A stretch of 44,327 nt of DNA. Source: Aquimarina algiphila. GTDB lineage: Bacteria > Bacteroidota > Bacteroidia > Flavobacteriales > Flavobacteriaceae. The notes beneath the pieces are model-generated. The model had not been told where the DNA came from. It saw only the letters and a program-made list of their open reading frames with translations, and searched no databases. The stretch covers positions 1 to 44,327 of the forward strand of contig NZ_VLNR01000055.1 in NCBI RefSeq assembly GCF_007489275.1. Reading direction: 5' to 3'. The position numbers were made by a program, and so were the translations under genes. How positions within the stretch are numbered: position 1 is the stretch's first letter; each line of letters opens with the position of its first letter. Positions 7,350 to 16,055 of the stretch are shown one piece after another.

Positions 7350-8072
7350 ATGGGAAGAGCTTTTGAATTCAGAAAAGCACGTAAGATGAAACGTTGGTCA
7401 GCAATGGCAAAAGCGTTTACTCGAATTGGTAAAGATATTGTAATGGCTGTAAAAGAAGGTGGTCCAGATCCAGCTTCTAACTCCAGACTTAGAGCAGTAA
7501 TTCAGAATGCCAAGTCTGTAAATATGCCCAAGGACAATATCGAAAGAGCAATTAAAAAAGCCTCTGATAAAGACCAAGGAGATTATAAAGAAGTGCTTTT
7601 TGAAGGATATGCTCCGCACGGGATCGCTATTTTAGTTGAAACAGCTACGGATAATAATAATAGAACCGTTGCCAACATAAGATCATATTTTAATAAATGT
7701 GAAGGGAATCTCGGCACATCGGGGTCTGTTGAGTTTATGTTTGATCATACTTGTAATTTTAGAATCAATGGAGAAGGTATTGATCCAGAAGAACTAGAAT
7801 TAGAATTTATTGATTTTGGTGCCGAAGAAGTGTTTCAGGATGATGATGGAATACTAATCTACGCTCCTTTTGGCAGCTTTGGTGCTATTCAAAAAGAATT
7901 AGAAAGTCGAGAAATTGAAATTTTATCCTCTGGATTTGAACGTATCCCACAGGTAACTAAGAAAATCACGCCAGAACAGGCTGCAGATGTAGAAAAACTT
8001 CTTGAAAAAATTGAAGAAGATGACGATGTACAAAATGTATATCATACTATGGAGGAGCTTGTTAACGAATAA
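7350..8072 (+). CDS. yebC: YebC/PmpR (TACO1) family regulatory protein
   Basis: Protein of 240 residues, full length for the family. The N-terminus MGRAFEFRKARKMKRWSAMA, the stretch NIERAIKKAS (about 72-81), and FEGYAPHGIAILVE with TDNNNRT (about 90-112) are hallmark segments. Members bind DNA in some species; newer work on the family links it to ribosome function at polyproline stretches. Both roles are established for relatives, not for this protein. It has its own promoter and ends in a strong terminator, so it is monocistronic. Confidence 0.94.
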   Translation: MGRAFEFRKARKMKRWSAMAKAFTRIGKDIVMAVKEGGPDPASNSRLRAVIQNAKSVNMPKDNIERAIKKASDKDQGDYKEVLFEGYAPHGIAILVETATDNNNRTVANIRSYFNKCEGNLGTSGSVEFMFDHTCNFRINGEGIDPEELELEFIDFGAEEVFQDDDGILIYAPFGSFGAIQKELESREIEILSSGFERIPQVTKKITPEQAADVEKLLEKIEEDDDVQNVYHTMEELVNE

Positions 8073-8146
8073 CGTATAATTATATATACGTTAAATATTA
8101 TTAAAAGGGACTAAAGTATAACAAAATATACTTAAAAAATACAAAT

Positions 8147-8180
8147 AAAAAGAGTTTAGTGGTACTAAACTCTTTTTTTG
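8147..8180 (+). terminator. Rho-independent terminator after yebC
   Basis: AGAGTTTAGT (8151-8160) pairs with ACTAAACTCT (8164-8173) around a three-base loop and is followed by a run of seven T. A matching A run precedes the stem, so it may also stop minus-strand transcription. Confidence 0.88.
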
Positions 8181-8223
8181 TTATGTTTTGTAAGGTAACA
8201 CGACTATAATTAAAACGTATACT

Positions 8224-8724
8224 ATGAAGCAATTATTTGTCCTTATTCTGCTTTCTTTTTCATATTTCACCTATAGTCAACATATGGATAACACCAAACT
8301 GCAGGAAATCATTGAAAAAAACGCAGATACTCTTGGTGGAGTTTCTGGTAACTGGAAATTTTTATATAAGGAAACCCCAATGCTTTGCGTAACCGATGCT
8401 ACAAATAATCGAATGAGAATCATATCTCCTATTACTGAATCCAAAAACCTGGATAAAGATCTTTTATTAGATAGTATGACAGCAAATTTTCATTCTGCTC
8501 TTGATGTAAAATATGCAATCTCTAATGGTATTTTATGGTCGGTTTATATTCATCCTTTAAAAGAACTTACACCAGAACAAGCAGAAAATGCAATCTCTCA
8601 AGTATACTATGCTGCAAAAACATTTGGCACTACCTTCTCAAGTACTGCTCTTATTTTTGGAGGTGGAAGTGCTAAAGAAAAAAAAGAAGAACCTATAAAA
8701 GAACAAAAGACTCATAAGTTTTAA
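8224..8724 (+). CDS. Small secreted protein, unknown function
   Basis: 166 residues with a signal peptide (MKQLFVLILLSFSYFTYSQ). The mature part has W-K-F-L-Y-K-E-T, then M-R-I-I-S-P-I-T-E and a helical region with EQAENAISQVYYAAKTFGTTFS, ending in a charged Lys/Glu tail. The layout (short strands between two helices) recalls the YbjN/secretion-chaperone-like fold, but that is an impression and no family is claimed. The stop codon overlaps the stop of the convergent acyltransferase by 4 nt, so the two genes share their 3' ends. Confidence 0.68.
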   Translation: MKQLFVLILLSFSYFTYSQHMDNTKLQEIIEKNADTLGGVSGNWKFLYKETPMLCVTDATNNRMRIISPITESKNLDKDLLLDSMTANFHSALDVKYAISNGILWSVYIHPLKELTPEQAENAISQVYYAAKTFGTTFSSTALIFGGGSAKEKKEEPIKEQKTHKF

Positions 8725-9275
8725 TCAACATCAAAACTATATTTAGGAACCTTTCCTTTAACCCCTTTAAAAAACTGATACATATTCTTAAAATCCTCAT
8801 CAATATTACTACCTGGGTAATATGGATCAGAGATTACACATTGCTTTCTCCCAAAATCAAAAGCGACCATAATAATAGGAACTTTTGCAGCTTTCGCTAT
8901 ATGATAGAATCCTGTTTTCCACTCTTTAACTTTCTTTCTTGTTCCTTCTGGCGCAATAGTCAAACGTAATTCCTCTTTTTTCTTGAATATCTCTGCAATA
9001 GCTTCAACTTTATTCTGTCCAGGAGTCCTATCCAGAGAAATTCCTCCAACCTTTCTAAGATACCAACCAATTGGCCATTTAAAAAGTTCTTTTTTACCCA
9101 AAAAACTTATCTTAATACCTGCTAATTGTCGTATCAAAAGACCTATATAGAAATCATGCCAGCTAGTATGCGGTACAACTATAACGATACATTTTTTTAT
9201 AGTATCAGCACTGAAGTCGCCAATATACTTCCAACCCATAATTTTATAATATATGAAAGAAGAAAGACGTCGCAT
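8721..9275 (-). CDS. PlsC-type acyltransferase (lysophospholipid/LPS type)
   Basis: 1-acyl-glycerol-3-phosphate acyltransferase family, 184 residues. The catalytic HX4D motif is HTSWHD (about 36-41) and the acyl-acceptor motif is PEGTRKK (about 109-115); GGISLDR (about 77-83) is the third conserved block. It is shorter than typical PlsC and lacks the usual N-terminal TM helix, like the small family members of Bacteroidota. It follows the KdsB-KdnB fusion by 22 nt, so it may act on a lipid related to LPS rather than on general phospholipid; that is inference from context. Confidence 0.88.
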   Translation of the reverse strand: MRRLSSFIYYKIMGWKYIGDFSADTIKKCIVIVVPHTSWHDFYIGLLIRQLAGIKISFLGKKELFKWPIGWYLRKVGGISLDRTPGQNKVEAIAEIFKKKEELRLTIAPEGTRKKVKEWKTGFYHIAKAAKVPIIMVAFDFGRKQCVISDPYYPGSNIDEDFKNMYQFFKGVKGKVPKYSFDVD

Positions 9276-9297
9276 GAGAAGAAAAAGTTAAGAATAA

Positions 9298-11172
9298 TTA
9301 CAAAGAACGATAAATTTCTTTCAACTTATCTGCATTTATCTTAGATTTCCAATCACACCCTAAAGCATTTTCCCATAGTGGTTCCAAACTTAATGCAACT
9401 TTGGTCATAACATTTAATTGTTCTTCTGTTACATCTGCACAAATCCCTTGAGGTAATTTAATATCGTGAAACTCCTTCATCTGTTTAAATACAGCTACTC
9501 CTTTTGGGTAATATTCTTCTAATTTATCAAACACAATACAGTTACCAATCCCATGTTTTGTACCTAACACATATGCTAAACCATAACTCATAGCGTGAGC
9601 AACACCTACTTGAGAATAAGCAATACTCATACCCCCGTGCCATGAAGCCATCATTAATTTTGCATCTATATCCTCTTTGGTCAAATTATTTTCCAGAAAA
9701 ATCTCCTTACACAAGTCCAAAGCTTTTTCTCCATAACTTTGACTAAATGCATTTAGATAGGTCCCATCTAAAGATTCAACACAATGAATATAGCAATCCA
9801 TTCCCGTATAAAACCACTGATCTTTAGGAACTCCATTAATTAAAGTTGGATCTAATATTACCTGATCAAATGGAGTGAAATCAGAATTAATTCCAAGTTT
9901 ACGTTCTGGCCCTGTTAACACTGTAGTTCGCGAAACTTCTGCTCCTGTTCCAGAAATTGTAGGAATACCTACATGATATACCGCTTTATTTTTAACCAAA
10001 TCCCATCCTTGATAATCAGCGGCACTTCCAGGGTTTGAAAGCATAATCGCTACTGCCTTAGAAAGATCCAAAATAGACCCTCCTCCTATTCCAATTATTC
10101 CACTCGGAATATATTGATAATTATCTTTGATTTTGGAAACTATCATATCTACTTGAGAAGTTTTAGGTTCTTCTGCAGTAGATATATATATTATCTCATC
10201 AGTATATAATAATGGTATTCTTTCTTCTATGAAAGAAGGATTATTTTCAAAAACACTATCAATCAAATAGATAAAAGGTGCAACTCCATTTCGTTCTGGT
10301 GATATAATTTCCTGAATTTGATTAAAACATCCTTCTCCAAATACTACTTTTGGTACCATTGGAAAATTTCTATGATTAGAAGTTATCACTTTGGTGGCCG
10401 TTACAGGTTTAGGATTCAATAGATTCTCTTTATTTATTATTTTTTTAGCTCTTTCTAGATCTTCTGGAGTATCAATTTCAACACCTTCATGTTGTGTTTC
10501 TACCATCTTAATATTTTTCCCATATTCTAAATACCTAATACATTCAATTTTTTCTGAAGCTTCTAATGAACGCATAGACAAATGATAAAAATCCAAGATT
10601 GCTTGTTTTCTAAACGCATAAACCCCTTTATGCTTGTGATACGTATGGTTTATTTCTCTATCTCTTGGATATGGAATAGGTGCACGAGAAAAGTATAAAG
10701 CATAGTTATTTTCATCTACAATAACCTTAACACTATTTGGATTCATAATATCATCCCAATCTTCCATTGGGGTCATAAGACTTGCCAAATCAATTTTATC
10801 TGAATCTTCTTCATAAAATACGCTTAGTACTTTTTCTAAGCTTTCACGATCAGTAAAAGGTTCATCTCCCTGAACATTAACAACAATATCAACATCCATA
10901 TTTTCAACGGCTTCAGCTATTCTATCGCTTCCACAAGTATGTTCTTTTTTACTCATAATAGCTACACCACCATGAGATATAATTTCATCATAGATAATAT
11001 CACTATCTGTGACTACATATACCGAATCAAAAAGTCCAGAATTAATAGTGGCTTCATAAGTTCTCCTGATGACACTTTTACCTCCAAGATCCTGCATTAA
11101 TTTGCCAGGAAAACGCGTGGCAGCATATCTCGCAGGTATCATTGCGATAGTTTTTAGAGTATTTTTGTTCAA
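9298..11172 (-). CDS. KdsB-KdnB fusion: CMP-Kdo synthase + Kdo 8-oxidase
   Basis: 624-residue bifunctional cytoplasmic enzyme. Residues 1-245 are a complete cytidylyltransferase: MIPARYAATRFPGKL (11-25), VVNVQGDEPF (97-106), YFSRAPIPYPR (160-170), EGVEIDTPEDLERA (229-242). After a short linker, residues about 265-624 are an iron-dependent alcohol dehydrogenase matching KdnB of Shewanella: GIGGGSILDLSKA (361-373), ADYQGWD, TISGTGAEVSRTT (405-417), with likely metal ligands D459, H463, H526 and H540. KdnB oxidises Kdo at C8; with the aminotransferase KdnA this yields 8-amino-Kdo, which KdsB activates with CMP for the LPS inner core. No kdnA is in the window. Confidence 0.9.
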   Translation of the reverse strand: MNKNTLKTIAMIPARYAATRFPGKLMQDLGGKSVIRRTYEATINSGLFDSVYVVTDSDIIYDEIISHGGVAIMSKKEHTCGSDRIAEAVENMDVDIVVNVQGDEPFTDRESLEKVLSVFYEEDSDKIDLASLMTPMEDWDDIMNPNSVKVIVDENNYALYFSRAPIPYPRDREINHTYHKHKGVYAFRKQAILDFYHLSMRSLEASEKIECIRYLEYGKNIKMVETQHEGVEIDTPEDLERAKKIINKENLLNPKPVTATKVITSNHRNFPMVPKVVFGEGCFNQIQEIISPERNGVAPFIYLIDSVFENNPSFIEERIPLLYTDEIIYISTAEEPKTSQVDMIVSKIKDNYQYIPSGIIGIGGGSILDLSKAVAIMLSNPGSAADYQGWDLVKNKAVYHVGIPTISGTGAEVSRTTVLTGPERKLGINSDFTPFDQVILDPTLINGVPKDQWFYTGMDCYIHCVESLDGTYLNAFSQSYGEKALDLCKEIFLENNLTKEDIDAKLMMASWHGGMSIAYSQVGVAHAMSYGLAYVLGTKHGIGNCIVFDKLEEYYPKGVAVFKQMKEFHDIKLPQGICADVTEEQLNVMTKVALSLEPLWENALGCDWKSKINADKLKEIYRSL

Positions 11173-11194
11173 AATTTGTGCTTTTCTGTAATTG

Positions 11195-11202
11195 CAAAAA
11201 TA
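11195..11202 (-). promoter_or_regulatory. Predicted -7 box of the KdsB-KdnB gene
   Basis: Minus strand reads TATTTTTG, matching TAnnTTTG. Transcription would begin near 11190, about 18 nt before the ATG at 11172. No convincing -33 element was found. Confidence 0.4.
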
Positions 11203-11289
11203 ACTTTTTTAAATCAATTTTCTAGAACACCTTTCCATTTAGTTTCTTAAAAATATCTTAAAGCCCAGTATATAAAACACTTAAGAACT

Positions 11290-12717
11290 CTAATTCTTAA
11301 CAAAAAAATCTTCTTTAAAACCAATCAAATATAATTTCTTTTTAGCTCTAGTAACTGCGGTGTATAACCACCGTAAATAATCTTTGGTAATCCCATCAGG
11401 GAGATATGGTTGTTCTATAAAAACTGTATCCCATTGCCCTCCTTGAGATTTATGACAAGTAATAGCATAAGAGAACTTAACTTGTAATCCATTAAAATAT
11501 CTATTATTCTTTACACCAATAAATTTTTTGTATTTTGATTTTTCATTTTCAAAATCCCCCATAACTTCTTGATATAACCTATTCGATTCTTCATAAGACA
11601 AAGAAGGGGTTTCAGATGTAAGCGTATCTAATATGAGTACAGTTTCAAACGGTTTCTGATTTGGATAATCAACCATATCAACATTAACAATTGCAAATCT
11701 AAATCCATAAAGCTCTTTAATAGAGAAAATCTCTAGCACTCTAATGATATCTCCGTTTGCTATAAATCCTGCTTCACTTTTATTATCCAACCAAAAATAA
11801 TTATTTTTAACCACCATCAAATAATCCCCCGGAGACAATTCTTCTTCTTGAAAAAGTATTCTGGATCGAATCTGTTGGTTATAAATATTGGCTCTTTTAT
11901 TAGATCGCAATATAATTACTGATTCTTCATGGCCAGAACTGGCATACGCATCATTTAGAGCTTCCATAATTTCATGACCATCAAAAAATCGAACTATATC
12001 AGGATATCCATCTATTTGAAATTGAAAATAGTCATAAAACTCATCATTAAGAGATTCTCTTAAACGCGTAGCATTCATCAAAATACCACTATTTTCTGCT
12101 TGCCGTACTACTTCGTCTAATTCTATTTGAGTAACATCCTTATTAAACCCCATAGATAAGTTATTAGCATCTAATGCAGGACTTACCTCTAACTTAACAG
12201 GTGGTAATTGTGCCGTATCTCCGATAAAAAGTATTTTACAATTATACCCAGAATATACATACATCATCAAATCATCAAGCAAAGATCCGTTTTCAAACAA
12301 TTTACTATCACTTGGTGTATCTGGAATCATTGAAGCCTCGTCCACAATAAAAATAGTATTGCGGCTTTTATTTTGTTTAAGTTGAAAAGCTAATCCTCCG
12401 CTTTTATTTTTTTTTGGATAATAAATATTTCTGTGTATAGTCTGGGCGTGTTTTCCTGAATAATTACTAATGACTTTAGCTGCACGACCAGTGGGAGCCA
12501 ATAAAACTGCATTCAATTTAGCTTTCCATAAATTTTTAACCAATGCTCCGATTAATGTAGTTTTCCCTGTACCAGCATAACCTTTTAAAAGAAAAAGTGA
12601 ATCTTTTGATCCAGAAAGCACAAAATAAGATAGTCGCTGCAACACAATATCCTGTTTTAGTGTAGGTTCAAAAGGAAATTCTTCTTTTAACAATTCATAA
12701 AACTCATTTTCCTTCAT
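11290..12717 (-). CDS. SF1 DNA helicase, RecD/Dda-like
   Basis: ATP-dependent DNA helicase of 475 residues. Walker A GYAGTGKTT (46-54), the helicase motif APTGRAA (74-80), Walker B VDEASM (125-130), GDTAQLPPV (motif III, about 167), and C-terminal motifs TCHKSQGGQWD and LYTAVTRAKKKLYL (motifs V-VI) are all in order. It lacks the long N-terminal region of RecD2, so it is a compact SF1B enzyme; such proteins act in DNA repair or recombination. Widely conserved single gene in Flavobacteriia. It reads toward the KdsB-KdnB gene, which has its own predicted promoter. Confidence 0.9.
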   Translation of the reverse strand: MKENEFYELLKEEFPFEPTLKQDIVLQRLSYFVLSGSKDSLFLLKGYAGTGKTTLIGALVKNLWKAKLNAVLLAPTGRAAKVISNYSGKHAQTIHRNIYYPKKNKSGGLAFQLKQNKSRNTIFIVDEASMIPDTPSDSKLFENGSLLDDLMMYVYSGYNCKILFIGDTAQLPPVKLEVSPALDANNLSMGFNKDVTQIELDEVVRQAENSGILMNATRLRESLNDEFYDYFQFQIDGYPDIVRFFDGHEIMEALNDAYASSGHEESVIILRSNKRANIYNQQIRSRILFQEEELSPGDYLMVVKNNYFWLDNKSEAGFIANGDIIRVLEIFSIKELYGFRFAIVNVDMVDYPNQKPFETVLILDTLTSETPSLSYEESNRLYQEVMGDFENEKSKYKKFIGVKNNRYFNGLQVKFSYAITCHKSQGGQWDTVFIEQPYLPDGITKDYLRWLYTAVTRAKKKLYLIGFKEDFFVKN

Positions 12718-12812
12718 TAAAATTATCTATACTATTAGTCAAACCTTTAATTAATAAATCAAAGATAGGGATGATTTTTTGGCAATAAACTTTTACGATT
12801 GAAAAAAAATTG

Positions 12813-12820
12813 TAGATTTG
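12813..12820 (+). promoter_or_regulatory. Predicted -7 box before the 12854 gene
   Basis: TAGATTTG matches TAnnTTTG, with a start near 12825 and a leader of about 29 nt. No -33 TTTG lies at the usual distance. Confidence 0.5.
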
Positions 12821-12853
12821 CGTATACACTAATGTTTAAAGCTAAATCATAAA

Positions 12854-13498
12854 ATGAAAATTGTTGTTCAATTAGTTCTGTGGGTAGTTATAGGATTTTT
12901 AGGATACTTGGTATTCAATTCTGTTAATGGTCCTGTAAAGTTCAATAAAATAAAAGAAGTACGATATGCCAAGGCTGTTGAAAATTTAAGAGATATCCGT
13001 AAAGCGCAACTAGCGTATAGATCGGTAACTGGAAGATTTACAAAAGACCCGGTTAAATTAATTTCATTTATTGACACTGCCAAGTTTACATTAACTCAAA
13101 GAAGAGATTCCAGTTTTATAAGATTTAATAAAATACTTAAAATTGATGAACCAAGAGATACTGTAGTTATCGATACTCTAGGATACGCTTCTGTAAAGGA
13201 TTCTTTATTTAAGACAGGAAGCCATAAAAACATGATGAAGGTACCGATTGAAGGAGTAGAAGCTAATTATGAACTAGATGCTGGGTATATTAATAAAAAC
13301 GACCTTAGAATTCCTGTGTTTGAAGCAAAGGTTGCTAAAGATGTTTTATTGCATGATCTTGATAAAGATCTTTTATTTCAAGAAAAGGAAGTACAGTCGG
13401 TTGATGGAGTAAATGGAGCATTCCTTTCTGTAGGATCAATGACTGAAGTAATGACTTCTGGTAACTGGCCTAGAACTTATGGTGCAAACGATCAGTGA
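12854..13498 (+). CDS. N-terminally anchored protein, unknown (pseudopilin-like start)
   Basis: 214 residues. One hydrophobic helix at about 3-22 (VVQLVLWVVIGFLGYLVFN) is followed by a long polar helix containing K-A-V-E-N-L-R-D-I-R-K-A-Q-L-A-Y, then GRFTKDPVKL. This order (short N-terminus, TM helix, amphipathic helix with 'AQ.AY....G.F..D...L') recalls type IV pilins and pseudopilins, although no GF(T/S)L prepilin cleavage site is present. The rest is predicted soluble. It overlaps the next gene by 20 nt, indicating translational coupling. Conserved in Flavobacteriia upstream of the DUF3822 gene; function not known to me. Confidence 0.75.
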   Translation: MKIVVQLVLWVVIGFLGYLVFNSVNGPVKFNKIKEVRYAKAVENLRDIRKAQLAYRSVTGRFTKDPVKLISFIDTAKFTLTQRRDSSFIRFNKILKIDEPRDTVVIDTLGYASVKDSLFKTGSHKNMMKVPIEGVEANYELDAGYINKNDLRIPVFEAKVAKDVLLHDLDKDLLFQEKEVQSVDGVNGAFLSVGSMTEVMTSGNWPRTYGANDQ

Positions 13499-14303
13499 TA
13501 CTATTGATAATACATCAAAAAAATTGTCCATTCAGGTAAGCTTGAATGGACTTTCTTTTTGTACTGTAGACACTAATAACCAAGTAACAGCAATTGAGCA
13601 AGAGAATTTTGGTATACGATTAACACCAGAACAAGTCCTGGATAAAATCAAATACACTTTTGATCGTAATGAAAATCTAAAAGAATCGTTTACTACGATA
13701 GAGGTAATTCATCAAAATGACTTATATACTATTGTACCAAAACCATTATTTAACGAGGCTCTATTAAAAGATTACTTAAAATTTAATGTCAAGGTTCTTG
13801 ATAATGATTTTATTACATACGACGAACTCGATCAACATGATTTAGTTACCGTATACATACCATACACTAATATAAATAATTTTTTCTTCGATACTTTTGG
13901 CTCATTTACATATAAACACACAAATACTATACTTATAAACACATTACTTACAAAAGAAAAAAACAGTGAATCTATTACCGTTTTTGTAAACATGAACAGT
14001 ATTGTGTTTGATCTAATTGTAATCAACAAAGGGCATTTAATATTAAGCAATACATTTAATTACGAAACCAAAGAAGATTTTTTATATTATTTAATGTACA
14101 CTACAGAACAATTAAATCTCAATCCAGAAGAGTTTAAATTGGTATTTCTTGGTGATATCACCAAGAATAGTGATTTTCATAATATCGCGTATAAGTATAT
14201 TCGTAATGTTGGTTTTGGAAATCGATCTCAAGAATCAAAGTTTGCTTCAAATATTATGCGAGTTGAGCCTCATCAACATTTTGTATTACTAAGTCATTTT
14301 TAA
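13479..14303 (+). CDS. DUF3822 family protein
   Basis: 274 residues, cytoplasmic, no signal. Recognised as DUF3822, a Bacteroidota family always near rsmD. Blocks visible: LSIQVSLNGLSFCTVD (16-31), VTVYIPYTNINNFFFDTFGSF (about 120-140), TVFVNMNSIVFDLIVI and KLVFLGDIT. The repeated 'strand, turn, strand' starts and the GDI-T block resemble an actin-like (ASKHA) fold such as PilM, which I offer only as a hypothesis. The start overlaps the previous gene by 20 nt, and rsmD begins 2 nt after its stop, so the three genes are one operon. Confidence 0.8.
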   Translation: MVQTISDTIDNTSKKLSIQVSLNGLSFCTVDTNNQVTAIEQENFGIRLTPEQVLDKIKYTFDRNENLKESFTTIEVIHQNDLYTIVPKPLFNEALLKDYLKFNVKVLDNDFITYDELDQHDLVTVYIPYTNINNFFFDTFGSFTYKHTNTILINTLLTKEKNSESITVFVNMNSIVFDLIVINKGHLILSNTFNYETKEDFLYYLMYTTEQLNLNPEEFKLVFLGDITKNSDFHNIAYKYIRNVGFGNRSQESKFASNIMRVEPHQHFVLLSHF

Positions 14304-14305
14304 TT

Positions 14306-14842
14306 ATGAGAATTATTTCAGGAAAATATAAAGGCAAAAGACTCACTGCTCCTAAAAAATTACCCGTTCGACCCACTACAGATATGGCTAAAGAAGGGCT
14401 ATTTAACATCTTAAGAAATCATTATAATTTTTCTCAGGTCTCAGTTTTAGATCTTTTTGCCGGAACAGGAAATATTAGTTATGAATTTATATCCAGAGGA
14501 ACAGAAAACATAACCGCAGTGGACTCTCATTATGCTTGTTTAGGCTACATAAAAAGTATTGCTAAGGAACTTGATTCTAATATTGAAACTGTAAAAAGTG
14601 ATGTTTATAGTTACTTAGAAAAAGTAAAACAAAGCGTGGATATTATATTTGCTGATCCCCCATATGATTTTACTACCGATCAATTTACTAAAATTGCAGC
14701 ACTAGTCTTCGAAAACAATCTACTAAACGAAAATGGTATCTTAATTATTGAACATTCTAAACATACCTCTCTAGAAGAATCTCCATACTTCGGCAATTCA
14801 AGAAAATATGGCGGATCTATTTTTAGTTTTTTCGAAAAATAA
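14306..14842 (+). CDS. rsmD: 16S rRNA (guanine(966)-N(2))-methyltransferase
   Basis: SAM-dependent rRNA methyltransferase of 178 residues. The N-terminal MRIISGKYKGKRL and RPTTDMAKEGLFNIL, the SAM-binding DLFAGTGNISYE (about 49-60) and the catalytic DPPYDF (about 116-121) define RsmD. It modifies 16S rRNA G966 in the small subunit. It is the third gene of the DUF3822 operon, 2 nt downstream. Its stop is 9 nt from the stop of the convergent membrane-protein gene. Confidence 0.93.
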   Translation: MRIISGKYKGKRLTAPKKLPVRPTTDMAKEGLFNILRNHYNFSQVSVLDLFAGTGNISYEFISRGTENITAVDSHYACLGYIKSIAKELDSNIETVKSDVYSYLEKVKQSVDIIFADPPYDFTTDQFTKIAALVFENNLLNENGILIIEHSKHTSLEESPYFGNSRKYGGSIFSFFEK

Positions 14843-14851
14843 CAAATACAA

Positions 14852-15316
14852 TTATATAAGACACTCTTGCCCCATTACTGATGCTCGAATTGATAATTCA
14901 TCGATATTTGTGAGGTTACTTAATGAATTGATTTGATGAGAAGCGTTATCAATTATTTCTTCATAAAAAACAAGGACTTTTTTATCAAAACCAGGAGTTT
15001 CTTCTGCAGTGATTTTGAATATATTCATCTGATAAATAAAAGTATTTAAAATATGATGACTTGATGAAAGCATTGCCTTATAAATATTAAGTTTTGCATT
15101 TTCCATTTTTATTTCTTTACTTTTTCGAGCAGTATCAATAAAAAGAAATATAAAAAATACAACTATGGGGATTATTATTTCGTCAAATTCAAATTGCTCT
15201 AAACTTGCTAATAAAGCAACAAATTTTTCAAACAAATCTAATTCTAAAATAATACATCCAATATAAATAAACATAGATACTACAAATCCAATGAATGTTA
15301 ACTTATAATTATTCAT
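14852..15316 (-). CDS. Two-TM protein with DHp-like helix, paralogue B
   Basis: 154 residues. Two TM helices at about 5-25 and 47-62 are followed by a charged helix and the segment KAMLSSSHHILNTFIYQM, then TAEETPGFD, then SHQINSLSNLTNIDELSIRASV. It aligns without gaps to its neighbour at 15394-15849, with roughly 60-65% identity by eye, so this is a tandem duplication. The SSHHILN helix followed by a second helix resembles the dimerisation/phosphotransfer hairpin of histidine kinases, but no ATPase domain follows. Function unknown. C-terminus ends QECLI, unlike the sister copy. Confidence 0.75.
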   Translation of the reverse strand: MNNYKLTFIGFVVSMFIYIGCIILELDLFEKFVALLASLEQFEFDEIIIPIVVFFIFLFIDTARKSKEIKMENAKLNIYKAMLSSSHHILNTFIYQMNIFKITAEETPGFDKKVLVFYEEIIDNASHQINSLSNLTNIDELSIRASVMGQECLI

Positions 15317-15393
15317 GATTTTAAAGATTAGGGTAAAACCAATGGCTTAAAAAAGGAGGTAAAAATATAGTTTAACTATATATAAAATTTAGA

Positions 15394-15849
15394 TTAGGTA
15401 TTATTCATTACCGAAGTTCGAATAGAAAACTCATCGATAGTGGTCAAATTACTAAGAGAATTAATTTGATGCGAAGTATTACTCACTATATCTTCATAAT
15501 ACGCTAATGTTTGTGCGTCAAAACCTGGAGTATCTTCTGCAGTAAGCTTAAAAATATCCATCTGATAAATAAAATTATTCAAGATGTGATGACTGGATTT
15601 AAGCATAGCCTTATAGATATTTACTTTAGTATTTTCTACTAAAGTTTCTTTATTGCGTCTAATCATATCCAAATAAATAAACACAAAAAATATGATCAGC
15701 GGAATTATCATCTTATCAAATTCATATTGCTCCAAACTTTTCAAAAGAGTAACGAATTTTTCAAACAAATCTAGTTCTAAAACAATAGATGTTACATAAA
15801 TAAAAACAGAAAACACCAATCCTATAAGCGTTAGTTTATACTTGTTCAT
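15394..15849 (-). CDS. Two-TM protein with DHp-like helix, paralogue A
   Basis: 151 residues and the first of the tandem pair, 77 nt upstream of its sister. TM helices at about 5-25 and 46-62, a charged linker (RRNKETLVENTK), then KSSHHILNNFIYQMDIF (HH at 87-88), PGFDAQTLAYYEDI and SHQINSLSNLTTIDEFSI. The HHILNN block matches in both copies and is the best candidate functional site. Predicted topology: short N-terminus inside, helical domain in the cytoplasm. I know no named family; a kinase-less DHp-like signalling module, or a stator/scaffold, are alternatives. Confidence 0.75.
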   Translation of the reverse strand: MNKYKLTLIGLVFSVFIYVTSIVLELDLFEKFVTLLKSLEQYEFDKMIIPLIIFFVFIYLDMIRRNKETLVENTKVNIYKAMLKSSHHILNNFIYQMDIFKLTAEDTPGFDAQTLAYYEDIVSNTSHQINSLSNLTTIDEFSIRTSVMNNT

Positions 15850-16055
15850 TGGTTTCTAAGTTAGGGGTTAGGAAGTGACAATTTGAGAGGTTTACTAGGT
15901 TTACGATTCAACAATTAACAAGAAAAAATTGTATTTACGTTGAGAGTTAGGTCGATTAAATATAACTAAAAAAAGACTCGACTCTAAAAATTACAAGTAT
16001 TTTAACATTAATATAATACTGAAAAAACAGAAAAAAGTAAAGTGAAAGATATCAA

